From Portulaca oleracea (Eukaryota; Streptophyta; Magnoliopsida; Caryophyllales; Portulacaceae): DNA of 64,000 nucleotides. Shown here piece after piece: positions 11,801 to 26,549 of this stretch. The position numbers and the translations under genes are program-made. The stretch's first letter is position 1, and each line of letters begins with the position of its first letter. The notes below the pieces were generated by a model. The model had not been told where the DNA came from. It saw only the letters and a program-made list of their open reading frames with translations, and searched no databases. Location: positions 34,776,434 through 34,840,433 of the forward strand of contig CM055876.1 in assembly GCA_029582165.1 (NCBI GenBank). Reading direction: 5' to 3'.

Positions 11801-14800
11801 TGCACAAATTTCATGTTGAACCCGTCATAACCAGGTGCCTTGTCAGGTCCGCATTCTTTCACTGCTTGGTAAATCTCTTCCTTAGTTACGTCCGCTTCAA
11901 GTCTTATTCTGTCACCATCTTCCAGCCTCCGCAATCCGAGTTCTGTAATATCCACATTTTTAATCTTCCTTTTCTGCTTAAAGTGTTGCTTGAAGGCATT
12001 CCTAATTGCTCTCCTTATGTCATGTGTGTCCGAGTGACACACCCCATCAACCTGAATTTTTTCTATCAGCTTCCTTCTTCTTCTCATGGTAGCCACTGTG
12101 TGAAAAAACTTAGTGTTTTTATCACCTTCTTTTAAGATTTGGCATCCGACAACGCCTCCATAGTCTCTCTTTCTATTCACCATAGTGTCGGTTGTGACCT
12201 CACCGCTTCTCGCCTCATTGCCACATTTGCTCAATCCGTTCCCCAAGCCTATTTCATCTAACCTCTTCAATTCCTTCTCCAAATTCTCCACTTTAGAGTT
12301 GATGTCACCATACACCTCCTTGTTCCACCTTTTCAAAGGATCTTTTATTGCCTTCAACTTTTTATGCAATGGAAGATGCGATAATTGTAACCATTCCCCC
12401 GAGAACAGCTCCACAAAATTTGGAATCTCAAGCATTGTGTTATAGAATCTAAATGGGGATGGGCCCCATCCAATTTCTGACGATCTCAGTAGAATAGGAA
12501 AGTGATCTGACAACCCCCTTTCCTTGCAATAAGCCTTCAAGCCTTGAAACTGTGTTAGGAGTGTACAATCAATCGCAATCCTGTCAATTCGGCTCGCTGC
12601 GTTTCTTCTCATGTAGGTATATTCCTGGCCTACTGCCATGTCCTGTACTTCTAAATCTTGAAAAAGCTCTGCCAATTCTTGCATTCCTCTTGTGAGTTCT
12701 GTGCACCCTCTTCTCTCATTTGGTAGTAGGACCTCATTAAAATCCCCTAGTATTATAAGGGGATGTTGAATCACTGTCTTCAGCTGTCGCAACTGATTCC
12801 ATACCTCCAGCCTCTGATTGTGTTCATTCGGTGCATAGACTACACAAATTGCACAATCTAACTTGTCCTCCAATAGTCTCCCTTCCACACAAATCCATCT
12901 CTGCTCTTTCCAAATCTTCTCACACTTGAAGTCCTCCTTACTCCACATAACAATAATTCCTCCTGATCTCTCTTGCGCTTGAATATCCACCCAGCCTACA
13001 TCCTCAAAACCCCAACACCTCCTCACACTCCAATGATTAAAGTGACCGTGTTTCGTTTCCACGAGCCCCAACACGCTCAGGTATTCTTTCCTTATCAATT
13101 GCTTGATGTATCCCTTTTTCTCAGCACTTCCGATACCCCTAACATTCCAAGCTCCAATCCTCATCTTCTAACCTCCTTCTCCTTTCTTTGACTTGATGTC
13201 TCTTCTTTCCTTTTGTCCTCCTTTCTCTACTCCTTCCTCTATACTCACCTAATTTTTTGCTAGTTAAGTGGCTTTCTTCCAAAAATCTCACACCAATTTT
13301 CTCCCCTATCACATGAGATTTCCCCTCCAATTTTCTCTGTATGTCGGCGGAGTCACAACTCTGATTCGGGGATTGTTCCACCTCTTGGAAATTTTCTTTT
13401 GTTGCTTTTACGTAATTCTCACTTGGTTCAATGGGAATTGATATTAAGACTGGATTCATTGGTGCAAAATTGACCGCATTATCACTTGTGTTTTTATTCT
13501 TGCTCCCATTGCTATTATTGTTTTGGGTTCCCAAGCATACAACCGTTTCCCCTTTTTCTTGATTTTGCTGCACCTTCTCCCAATCATTAACACCTAGTGC
13601 AAGCATAAGTTTTTCCTTCAAAACCTGCACCTCCTCGGCTACCGCTCTAACCTCTTCACTATACACACTCATCGACTGTTGCATTGATTGTTGCCGGTTG
13701 CTTCGGTACTCGGTTTTATTTTGAATTGGTGTCTTTGATCCCCGCTTCGACCCTTCGTCTTCTTTTTCTTGCGAATTTGCCCCATCACCTTCCTTTACTG
13801 AAAATCTCTTATGTCCCACTTGTTCTTCTCCTGCACTGTTGGATGATCCTTTCAACGAATCATCAAAACTGTTTGATTGGTTTCTTGCTTCATCCCTTTC
13901 TTCATCTTCATCAGAATCATTGATATCCCATGCACGTGTAACTGGAGGGTGTACGTATGTATTAGACTCTTTTATAAATACTCGATAAGAACAATCACCC
14001 AACGTGAGCCACGCCTGCCCCTCAATTCTGACGAAGACTTTGGTCAGAATTTGGACCCTCATATGTTCAAAGTCCTCAGCTGTTGCCGTTCCTTGCCCCA
14101 GACTTATCAATGTACCCCATGTAAGAGTACATTTCTGGAAATTTCCCCACGTCCAACCATGGGGTGGAATACCGTGTATATCAAGCCACACCCTTCTACC
14201 GTCACAAGTTTCATACCGAGACCACCTTCGAATTTCCGAGAACCACACATCCAGTTCCATTGGGTTCTTCAGAGCTTCCTCTACGTCTTCTTCAGTTGGA
14301 AGAGTAACGATAAACTTGGTACAGCTTAGTGCTGTCACCTTAGATACCGGTCCATAATTTTGAGTTATGGCGGAAGCCATTGATGAAAGGTCTCTTGGTT
14401 GGGGGCTTATACAAATCACGCTTCTTTGTAGCCATTCATGTATCCCATCATTTAATTCACCTTCTATCCTTGCTATCTGCTTCTCTTGTGATCCTTTCTC
14501 TTCATTGTTAACACCTCTGCCTATCTCCTGCTTCTTCACCCATACTTGTTTAGGCCTTACTTTCTTAGCCCAAACTTGCCTTTGTCTGTCTTGCTTCCAC
14601 CATCTTTTGTGAACCCTTCCTTTTGCTTGCTGGACTTGTATTCTTCTCCCTCGTACCAACCTCCCATCCATCCTTCTCGCACTTTCTGCAACCGCTTCCC
14701 TGCTCCAAAATTGAATAAACCCATATCTTCCTTGCGCACTCCGTCTCCATGGAATTGTTACTTCCCTCACCTTCCCAATGCTTCCAAAAACTCCTTTTAG

Positions 14801-16010
14801 ACCATACTTGTCAATTGTTTCTGGTAGATTCCCCACAAATATTGTGCACTCTTCATTTCTCTCTCTACCCCTCCCGTGCATTCTCTCTCAAGCATTACAT
14901 CATCTTTTTATTTGAACAGGTCAATCCCACCTTAAATCATGACAACAGAACCCGATTATTTGTACATACTACCACTGTAAGTTTATGTTTATGAAATTAT
15001 CTCTAATAAGGGAGGATTAAGAAAGGATAGAGTATCCTACATATTAATTTTTTAAATTGGGACAGTGTCATATAAAATTTACTGCTATATAATTTTATTC
15101 TATTAGAAAATAGTAAAAAAAAAATAGAAAGAAACCGTCAGATTCGAATAACTCCTATAATTTTTGTATATATCTCATAGAATAATTGCTATTATTGGGT
15201 TTTCCTTTTTTCTACAAAATCAATAGAAAAAATTCCAACACAAGTGAGTATCAAATATTAATGGAGCCTAGGAGGAAATATTTGTTTACCTTTACATTTT
15301 TGTGTAGACCAGTGGACTACATTGCTTCAATACGCTTTGTCCTGGCTACGTGGTTGTGAGATCTGATATACCTCCGGATGTACCATTCAAATACATTTCT
15401 ACAAAAGGTGGACTAATTGCAAGAGTTTTACTTTTTATCTACAGAGTAAGTTCAAACTTGACTCCACATTATTATATGTTTAATTTGTTGCTTTAACAAC
15501 AATGTAATTGATTATATTGCACAATTTATAACATATTGATAAACGTGCTATCGATCATTAAAATCGTTCCCATGAATAATCGAGCTCAATATATCCTCAT
15601 GACTAACATTACATTGAATGTGTGCTCAGGACGAAGTTAATGGAAATTGGTGGCTTGAAATCGGTGATAAAGATGATATCCCTATCACAATAGGATTTTG
15701 GCCAAGTCAAATTTTCAATAGATTAACGCAATTTGGTTCCTACATTGAGTGTGGAGGAGAGACGTATAGCCCACCAGATACACCTGGAGGTCCTCCAATG
15801 GGATCTGGCATACGATTATTAGGTAGAGGATCTGAAAGATGGGATGCATATAGCTCCAATCTTGTCACAATAAATGAAAAATATAAAGTTGTTATCCTCA
15901 ATAATACTGAGCAGTATTGCGACAGTAACCAATACAAAGTAGTAGATGTGGGACCATATGAAATAAGGAAATTAGGGCATCTTATATTCTTTGGTGGACC
16001 CGGTCGATAA
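7903..16010 (+). CDS. Neprosin-domain (DUF239) secreted protein, seven exons
   Basis: Exons 7903-8007, 8694-8786, 8925-9131, 9380-9538, 14920-14976, 15308-15445 and 15630-16010 join in phase 0 to give about 379 residues, each bounded by GT and AG. Exon 1 encodes a hydrophobic N-terminus (residues ~9-25) typical of a secretory signal. Exons 2-3 match the neprosin activation peptide (CVDFYEQPAFQHPLL). Exons 4-7 match the neprosin domain (GWT-VNPTLNHDNRTRLF, CFNTLCPG, GGETYSPPD, PPMGSG, final FGGPG). Neprosin from Nepenthes is a secreted prolyl-cleaving glutamic peptidase; most plant paralogues are uncharacterised. At the motif where relatives usually have E-(F/Y)-S this copy has NQYSSAQ, so activity is uncertain. 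Intron 4 (9539-14919) would be ~120 bp without its LINE. The reading frame is intact. Confidence 0.85.
8796..8898. repeat. (AT)n/(TATG)n microsatellite in intron 2 of the neprosin-domain gene
   Basis: A run of about 28 AT units is followed by TATG repeats in two blocks. It begins nine bases after the exon 2 donor site and ends about 25 bases before the exon 3 acceptor, so length changes could affect splicing of this short intron. Confidence 0.95.
9631..9650 (+). repeat. Left target-site duplication of the LINE
   Basis: The 20-base sequence aagcattacatcatcttttt at 9631-9650 is repeated exactly at 14890-14909, on the other side of the LINE. This marks a single target-primed insertion into intron 4. 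The T-rich end at 9651-9654 is the element's poly-A tail read on the opposite strand. Confidence 0.92.
9946..10320 (-). pseudogene. LINE ORF2 C-terminal remnant (end of zf-RVT and tail)
   Basis: In a third frame the minus strand encodes GEDINHIFLHCEVTQQIWKK and then a tail with FFATLWTIWKCRNELVF, the usual end of plant LINE ORF2. The segment normally lying between the conserved W-rich block and EDINHIFLHC is missing. A deletion plus frame change therefore happened near 10318. The A-rich 3' end of the element lies downstream at 9651. Confidence 0.8.
10281..13164 (-). pseudogene. LINE ORF2: endonuclease / reverse transcriptase, frameshifted
   Basis: The main frame (13164-10741, 807 codons) starts with an AP-type endonuclease (MRIGAWNVRGIG, then VETK, LGDFNE, RIDRI, SDHFPI; residues ~1-230). 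The reverse transcriptase follows at ~430-700 (FRPISM, KAYDSIEW, GLRQGDPLSPFLF). Its catalytic box reads FADD, the common plant-LINE variant of YADD. Near 10815 the frame shifts; the continuation (10814-10281) encodes PNYFLSIFRMPKSV and the start of the zf-RVT region. It shifts again near 10318, where the expected middle of zf-RVT is absent. These breaks make the element non-autonomous. Confidence 0.9.
13139..14881 (-). CDS. LINE ORF1: RRM and DUF4283 RNA-binding protein
   Basis: This is an open frame of 580 codons. Residues ~12-90 form an RRM: RNP2-like IFVGNL, RNP1-like GRYGFIQF, and a basic tail. Residues ~150-250 match DUF4283 (the WLDIHGIPPHGWTWGNF region). No CCHC zinc knuckle is seen; the C-terminal half is polar, low-complexity and probably disordered, ending in a basic stretch. 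ORF1 proteins coat LINE RNA. An RRM in place of a zinc knuckle is the feature of the BNR-type L1 clade known from beet and other plants. The frame overlaps the start of ORF2 by 26 bases in another frame. It is intact, so young or under recent constraint. Confidence 0.88.
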   Translation of the reverse strand: MHGRGRERNEECTIFVGNLPETIDKYGLKGVFGSIGKVREVTIPWRRSAQGRYGFIQFWSREAVAESARRMDGRLVRGRRIQVQQAKGRVHKRWWKQDRQRQVWAKKVRPKQVWVKKQEIGRGVNNEEKGSQEKQIARIEGELNDGIHEWLQRSVICISPQPRDLSSMASAITQNYGPVSKVTALSCTKFIVTLPTEEDVEEALKNPMELDVWFSEIRRWSRYETCDGRRVWLDIHGIPPHGWTWGNFQKCTLTWGTLISLGQGTATAEDFEHMRVQILTKVFVRIEGQAWLTLGDCSYRVFIKESNTYVHPPVTRAWDINDSDEDEERDEARNQSNSFDDSLKGSSNSAGEEQVGHKRFSVKEGDGANSQEKEDEGSKRGSKTPIQNKTEYRSNRQQSMQQSMSVYSEEVRAVAEEVQVLKEKLMLALGVNDWEKVQQNQEKGETVVCLGTQNNNSNGSKNKNTSDNAVNFAPMNPVLISIPIEPSENYVKATKENFQEVEQSPNQSCDSADIQRKLEGKSHVIGEKIGVRFLEESHLTSKKLGEYRGRSRERRTKGKKRHQVKERRRRLEDEDWSLEC

Positions 16011-17268
16011 AATTAGAATTGTATTTGCAATATGAAATTTAGAAATAAAACATTTTAATATGGAGGTTCTTTAAATTTGAAATGAATTTGTCTTTTCTTC
16101 ATTTACAAAGAAAATACCAATCTTTTAGGTGAGCTTGTAATTTGATACGGTGGACAGAATCAGGTGGATTTCAATCATATGATACAAATGATCCTTTCCA
16201 TATTGTCATGGGTAACTTCAAGAGTTCAAGAAACAATTTAAGGGTAGATATTAGCTTGTTTTTAAAGATATTTGGAAAAGTATAATTTGTAAGTTGGTGC
16301 AAGTAAGGCCATGTTCTTTTATGCGGTATTTTGCGGAATGGTGTGGTGGGGTGGGGTAGAATTGTGGTGGGGTGTGGTGGAATTGTGGTAGGTTATTAGT
16401 ATGTGGGGTAGGTGAGGAGAGATAATGTAAAAAGTAGAGGAGAAAAGTGAGGAGAGAGAAAAGTAATGATTTGCGGTAAAATGCGGTGAGTTGTGGTAAA
16501 TTACGGTAGGCTGTGGCAGCGCAGTTTGCTAACCGCAGAAAAGAGCACGGCCTAAGTCCACAATTTTATAGCCTGCATTAATCAGATTAAAATGTCCAAT
16601 TTTGTCAGAAAAATCAAGCACAATGCCGGCAATAATGAAGTCAGAGTGTGTAACAATTGAACTTGAGGTTGTGTTGGTTTCAATCACAATAATGAATTTC
16701 GAATTTGTTTCTTTGATTTTAACTAGGTTAATAAGTCACCGTTGCTAGGGATGGCAACGAGGCAGGGATAGTGCGTGGTATATTCCCCGTCTTTATCCTC
16801 GCACGGACACCCCACTCCATCCCTGTCTCATTACTCATTGCACGGGGGAGGAGGGAGGGGGAAATCTTCCTCCATCCCCATATATAATAAATTATGCCAT
16901 GTAAGAAAGTATAAAAATATAAGACCAAACTAATAATTGGGGTAAAAATCAATCAAATTGCGACTGGGAAGTTAGGGAGGGAGTAATAAAATTTCTAATT
17001 TAAAAATAGAATAATAAATTTAACTGTCAATATTTATTATCATTATTATTCCAGATTTACAACCCTTTTTTTTCAACAAGGTAATTGACAGCAGCCGTTA
17101 AAGATTTCTTCTTAATTACAAGAAATCTTCGCACCTTATCCTCATACAAAATATTATTAAACTCCTCTATCGTCTACATGCTCACACAATTCAGCTAATG
17201 ACAGTTCGGCTAATGGAAGTTGATGTCTCCAAAATTTACAAAACTTACATTGTGGAATGTTTACCATT
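16011..17268. other. 3' flank and spacer after the neprosin-domain gene
   Basis: 16011-16306 is the probable 3' UTR and terminator region, AT-rich with a candidate AATAAA-like signal (gaaataaaac near 16041). A Harbinger-like MITE occupies 16307-16552. The rest has no supportable gene. Confidence 0.4.
16307..16552. mobile_element. PIF/Harbinger-like MITE, 'ggccatgttcttttatgcgg' family
   Basis: The ends ggccatgttcttttatgcgg and ccgcagaaaagagcacggcc are inverted repeats. A 3-bp TAA duplication flanks them (16304-16306 and 16553-16555), as expected for PIF/Harbinger MITEs. The interior is rich in 'gtggtgggg' motifs. At least eight relatives lie in this window. Confidence 0.85.
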
Positions 17269-17490
17269 TTATGAGTTGCTACTTGCTATGCATACATCCA
17301 CCACCACCACCACCCAACCGGATCGAGGGACGTCGTCATCGTCAATGGGGTGGACGTTGGAGGATTGTCGCCGGCATATCTTAAGGATAAGCCAGATGAG
17401 TAGGAACATGAGACACGCCGTAAGAAACGAAAGCAAAGTATACAGACATGCCTCCCCTGTGCTAATATCGCCGCCATCAGGCCCATTCAT
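17269..17490 (-). CDS. Possible small single-pass membrane protein, 73 codons
   Basis: The minus-strand frame starts MNGPDGGDISTGEACLY. It has one strong hydrophobic segment at residues ~16-38 (TLLSFLTACLMFLLIWLILKIC), followed by basic RRQ and a polar acidic stretch (PIDDDDVP). An acidic/polar N-terminus, one transmembrane span and a basic cytosolic edge would suit a small type-I or tail-anchored protein. I do not recognise a family. The complementary strand also has an open frame (17198-17497), but it is histidine/threonine-rich and looks like its shadow. It is not supported by splice or promoter signals, so this is a candidate only. Confidence 0.35.
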   Translation of the reverse strand: MNGPDGGDISTGEACLYTLLSFLTACLMFLLIWLILKICRRQSSNVHPIDDDDVPRSGWVVVVVDVCIASSNS

Positions 17491-17516
17491 GTGCTGATCC
17501 CCAAATCCAGACTGTT

Positions 17517-17688
17517 ATCCCATTCTTTGGATTAGATAAAATGAGGTTTGAATGGATTAGATTGAATTGAATAAGTTATGATGCTTTTTTGGGGAATTAT
17601 GTTTTTAGAAGGGATTTTTTTTTTTTGAAAATTGTGTAAAGTTTGGATTGGATTGGATTGGAAAGAGTTACCAATCCAAAGAACAAAA
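17517..17688. mobile_element. PIF/Harbinger-like MITE, 'ttctttggattag' family
   Basis: The left end tcccattctttggattag and the complement of the right end ccaatccaaagaacaaaa match. TTA flanks both sides (17514-17516 and 17689-17691). The interior repeats 'ttggattggattgg'. A second copy in the opposite orientation is at about 43065-43270. Confidence 0.75.
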
Positions 17689-18046
17689 TTACCTAATTTC
17701 GCGGCTAATTCTTGATAATTAAATATTGGTTCTACAGATAATTATGGATACATAACATATATATAGGGTTAATTAGCCTGCTTCGAATTCAAGCAAGCAA
17801 AGAAGGATGGCAATTTAACAAGGATTACCAAATTAAGTGACTGATTAGTCACTACTCAGTAGCCTAAACATATATACGTACGCAACGCAACTCTGCATGG
17901 GAATCCAGTCATCCACCATGCAATCCATGCATGCATCGTCTGAATCTTCTTCAACATTTTTTTTTAAAATTTTAAACGGAAGAAGTAATTTGGGCTACCT
18001 GATTAATATTTTTACTGTGAAATACTTAATGTTCTTGTTTCATTAA

Positions 18047-18303
18047 GGGTGCGTTTGGTTGGTCAATAACCCCAGGGAAATGGTCAATTTTCCCGGGTTG
18101 ACTTATTTTCCCCATGTTTGGGTGTGGGTTAACCTGGGGAAAAATTTCACGTTGGGCCCACCACTTTTTCCATTTTCCTAGGGAAATTTTTTCCTTAAGG
18201 GGGATAAGGGAAATTTTTCCCAGGGAAATCTTTCCCATGAAAAACTTTCCATGGAAAATTTTCCCCGAGAAAAATTTCTCTGAGGTTCCCATCAGACGCT
18301 CTC
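18047..18303. mobile_element. Harbinger-like MITE, 'gggtgcgtttggttggtc' family
   Basis: The element begins gggtgcgtttggttggtc and ends cagacgctctc, flanked by TAA on both sides (18044-18046 and 18304-18306). The interior is full of 'gggaaaattttcc'-type self-complementary phrases. Two relatives occur at 24171-24371 (reverse orientation) and 48964-49185. Confidence 0.75.
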
Positions 18304-18997
18304 TAATATAATAATATTTGCAGTGCTCTCTTTCTTATCGTAGTATGCTTAGTTTAATATGATAATATAATATGTGTCAATCACTTTTTAGCTAAGTGGC
18401 AAAATGTCCACTTTTTATCATATCCCTCTGAAAAAAAAATGAAAAAAAAAAAGCAAGAGTTGTGTGAATTTTAAGGTTTCTTACTGACTTTTATAGATGA
18501 GTGGATTGCAATATATCGCATTGCTCAATACATTTTATCCTGGCTGTGTGATTGTGATCATGATTCTGAGATCATATATCTTATTGATAAGTTGGCAACA
18601 TGCATGTTAACTCAAACTTTCATTAAGAAAAGTAAAAAGATCAACTCAAAGAAGACATAAGATGCCTTAGAAATACATTCAAACTGATAGGTCGTTGAGC
18701 ATTAGCACTAACAAAATCTGGTCAAAATATCGGAATTTGTCCGATTTGAAAAAATCCGTGTTTGGTCCGGATTATCTTGTAAAAAAGAAAGAAGAGGATT
18801 AAACTAATGTACCGCTTATCTATTATCACAAAGGGAGTATATATATAGTATACTTTTTAATATTTTTTTTACAGATACAGTAAACAGTTGAATTCATTGA
18901 ATTCATATTTTGTTACAATTCAACGGACCTTAACTGGTCGGGTATCGAAGGGGTAAGTATGAAAGCCAAGATACTTGGGAACCAAGATTAATTAGTA

Positions 18998-24416
<5,419 letters not shown>

Positions 24417-24882
24417 TATTATGTGAGGGCTGGTATCAATGGATGGATATGATGTTATGAAATTATATTGATGACGGGCACATAAATATGAAGTTTAGGG
24501 TGGGTTTTTATTGATGAATTGGGTTTTTTCTGTGCATGTTTGGGTGTTTAATTCGTTCGTATGGATCATCAGGAAGCTAAGATAAAGTGTTATTAGGACA
24601 AACATAGGTACAATTTTGAATTAATTAATTTAATTTATGTAATCGATCAAAATATACTTTGCAGTTGGTAAGTGGTTTTGGCAACCTAGCTACCTCCTCG
24701 TCCTCCTGCATGCTTTCTGCAGTTGTATTTGCATATATATTCACTCAAGCAACGCATCCATTACTATTTCACTTTAATTAGGGTTTTATCATTTCTTTCT
24801 TCTCCTTTTATTTGGAGACATTGGAAAACTTGGAGGCAAAGTAACCTATATATATATTAAAGTGTGATTCTACATATAGTTA

Positions 24883-25159
24883 GGCCATGTTCTTTTATAC
24901 AGTTGGTTGCGGTGTGATAATGGTGCAGTGCGGTGGAATTTGAAAAGGTGTGGTGAATTGTGTGGTGAAAGTTGTGGTAGATGGGATAGCTAGGTTAAGA
25001 AAGAATGTGAAAGTATATGAGAAAAGTGAGGAGAGAAAAAAAAAATGAAAAGATATATTGATAATGATTGTGGCGTGGTGTGATAAAATGTAGAGGAAAA
25101 TTAAAGAGTACGGTGCGGCGTGATACTACAGGCAACCTACCGCATAAAAGAACGAGTCC
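24883..25159. mobile_element. PIF/Harbinger-like MITE
   Basis: It begins ggccatgttcttttatacag and ends accgcataaaagaacgagtcc, with 'gtggtg'-rich interior. The flanks are TTA and TCA, so one base of the duplication has probably mutated. It belongs to the same family as 16307-16552. Confidence 0.75.
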
Positions 25160-25446
25160 TCAATGTATTTGCAAAGTAGCATTTTGTATCTTTTAGTTGC
25201 AAAAGTTAAGGTGTATAGTGCATAACTGCATATCATATATGTGCAAATTATAAAAGAATCAACGTTCTGTTTGTTTTAACTTTTTTTGTTTATACATAGT
25301 AGTGTTACTGTGTAAGTTAACCCTGTAATTTGGCATAATTAAAATATTTCAAATGATTGAAAATGATATGAGATTTACTCAAATTATACGCAAAGAAAGT
25401 CGCCCGAAAGACGAGCTACCACCAGAGGAGGGGGAGGATGATGATA

Positions 25447-25682
25447 AAATATTTCTTTTCTGCGGTATGACGCGGTATGGTGTGGTGAAATTGTGGCGGG
25501 TTGTGATGTAATTGTGGCGGGTTATTGGTATGTGGAGTAGGTGAGGGGAGAGAATGTAAAAAGTAGAGGAGAAAAGTGAGAAGAAAGAAAAGTAATGATT
25601 TGTGGTAAAATGTGGTAGGTTAAGAGTAAATTGCGGTATGCTGTGGCACCGCAATTTTCCAACCGTAGAAAAGAACAGGACA
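25447..25682. mobile_element. PIF/Harbinger-like MITE, end-degenerate
   Basis: TAA flanks both ends. The left end is mutated (aatatttcttttctgcgg) and the right reads aaccgtagaaaagaacagga. The interior closely matches the copy at 16307-16552 (ggtgaggagagataatgtaa-like block). Confidence 0.75.
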
Positions 25683-26061
25683 TAAGAGTTAGCTCAGGGC
25701 CAACAACTTAACGGGTGGAAAGGTGGAAAGTTAGAAAGATATAGGGAGTATATAATATTTATTGTTTTCTCATCATCTTAGTATTTGTAAGCTGTCATTT
25801 TGAATAATAAAAAAATGGCACATAAAAATAATTTAAATTAGACTTAAATTCCTATTTGCATTTTATAAATGTTTCTGATCAAAACAAGTGATCATTCTAT
25901 AAAAAAATATAAAATTCATTCCCATACATACTGATTAAGGATACGTTCGTTTGAATGATGATTTAGGTTAGATAAGTTTTGATAAATATTGATTTGCAAA
26001 GTATTGGCAAAAAAATTAAAAAGTTGGTTAAATTAGATAATGTTTAATATGAATATTAACT

Positions 26062-26306
26062 ATTTCCTCTGTTCCAAAACACTTATTCTATTTGACGCTG
26101 CATAGTCATCCATGCAATATTTAAATAATTATTTTTCACTTTTTTCTTACGTATTCAAATATAAGTATCTTCAATTCTATCATAAATCTAATAACAATAG
26201 TCTTATACACTAAATAATCGTACAGTTTGATAAATTAACGGTCAAAACATATATTGTTTGACCTCAGTAGTGAAATGGAGACAAATTTTTTTAAAGAGAT
26301 GGAGTA
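26062..26306. mobile_element. Decayed Stowaway-like MITE
   Basis: The left end atttcctctgttcc and the right end gagatggagta resemble eroded Stowaway termini, and the interior 'gtttgataaattaacggtca' resembles the Stowaway copy at 2720-2977. It lies within 300 bp of the SNF2-HNH start codon. Confidence 0.55.
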
Positions 26307-26549
26307 CATATTTTATTATTTTGTAAAAGTTTTGAAAAATTTTAAACGTTGTGTCAATATTTAATTTTATCAACCAAATATTTATTTACCAAAATTCGAA
26401 TATAAAGCCAAAGAAGTCAACTTAAAATTTGAAACCAAGCGCTCCTGTGTTGTGAAATAAGTGTACATTTTTTCAAACACCTTCGCCCGCCCTAACCCGC
26501 CTCAACCCAACCGGATTCCGCTCCACCGCGCCGATCTCCGCCGCCTCCG

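Larger units (their letters stand above)
9651..14889 (-). mobile_element. L1-type LINE retrotransposon, RRM-containing (BNR-like), antisense in the host intron
   Basis: A 5.24-kb element lies on the minus strand. Its 5' end is at 14889, its A-rich tail at about 9651, and exact 20-bp duplications flank it. ORF1 (RRM plus DUF4283) and ORF2 (endonuclease, reverse transcriptase, zf-RVT region) follow the L1 order. Only about 8 bases precede the ORF1 start codon, so the 5' UTR is probably truncated. ORF2 carries a frameshift near 10815 and a second break with lost sequence near 10318, so the copy cannot make full-length ORF2 protein. The orientation opposite to the host gene is the one usually tolerated in introns. 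Confidence 0.93.
24417..26549. other. Divergent intergenic region between remorin and the SNF2-HNH gene
   Basis: The two genes point away from each other across about 2.1 kb. It contains Harbinger-like MITEs at 24883-25159 and 25447-25682 and a Stowaway remnant at about 26062-26306. 26400-26549 becomes GC-rich just before the helicase start codon. No other gene is supported. Confidence 0.5.

Noticed and set aside
10864..14994. Plus-strand open frames across the LINE (for example 11459-11830, 13877-14329, 14004-14357)
   Set aside because: They are antisense shadows of ORF1 and ORF2, with no family similarity of their own.
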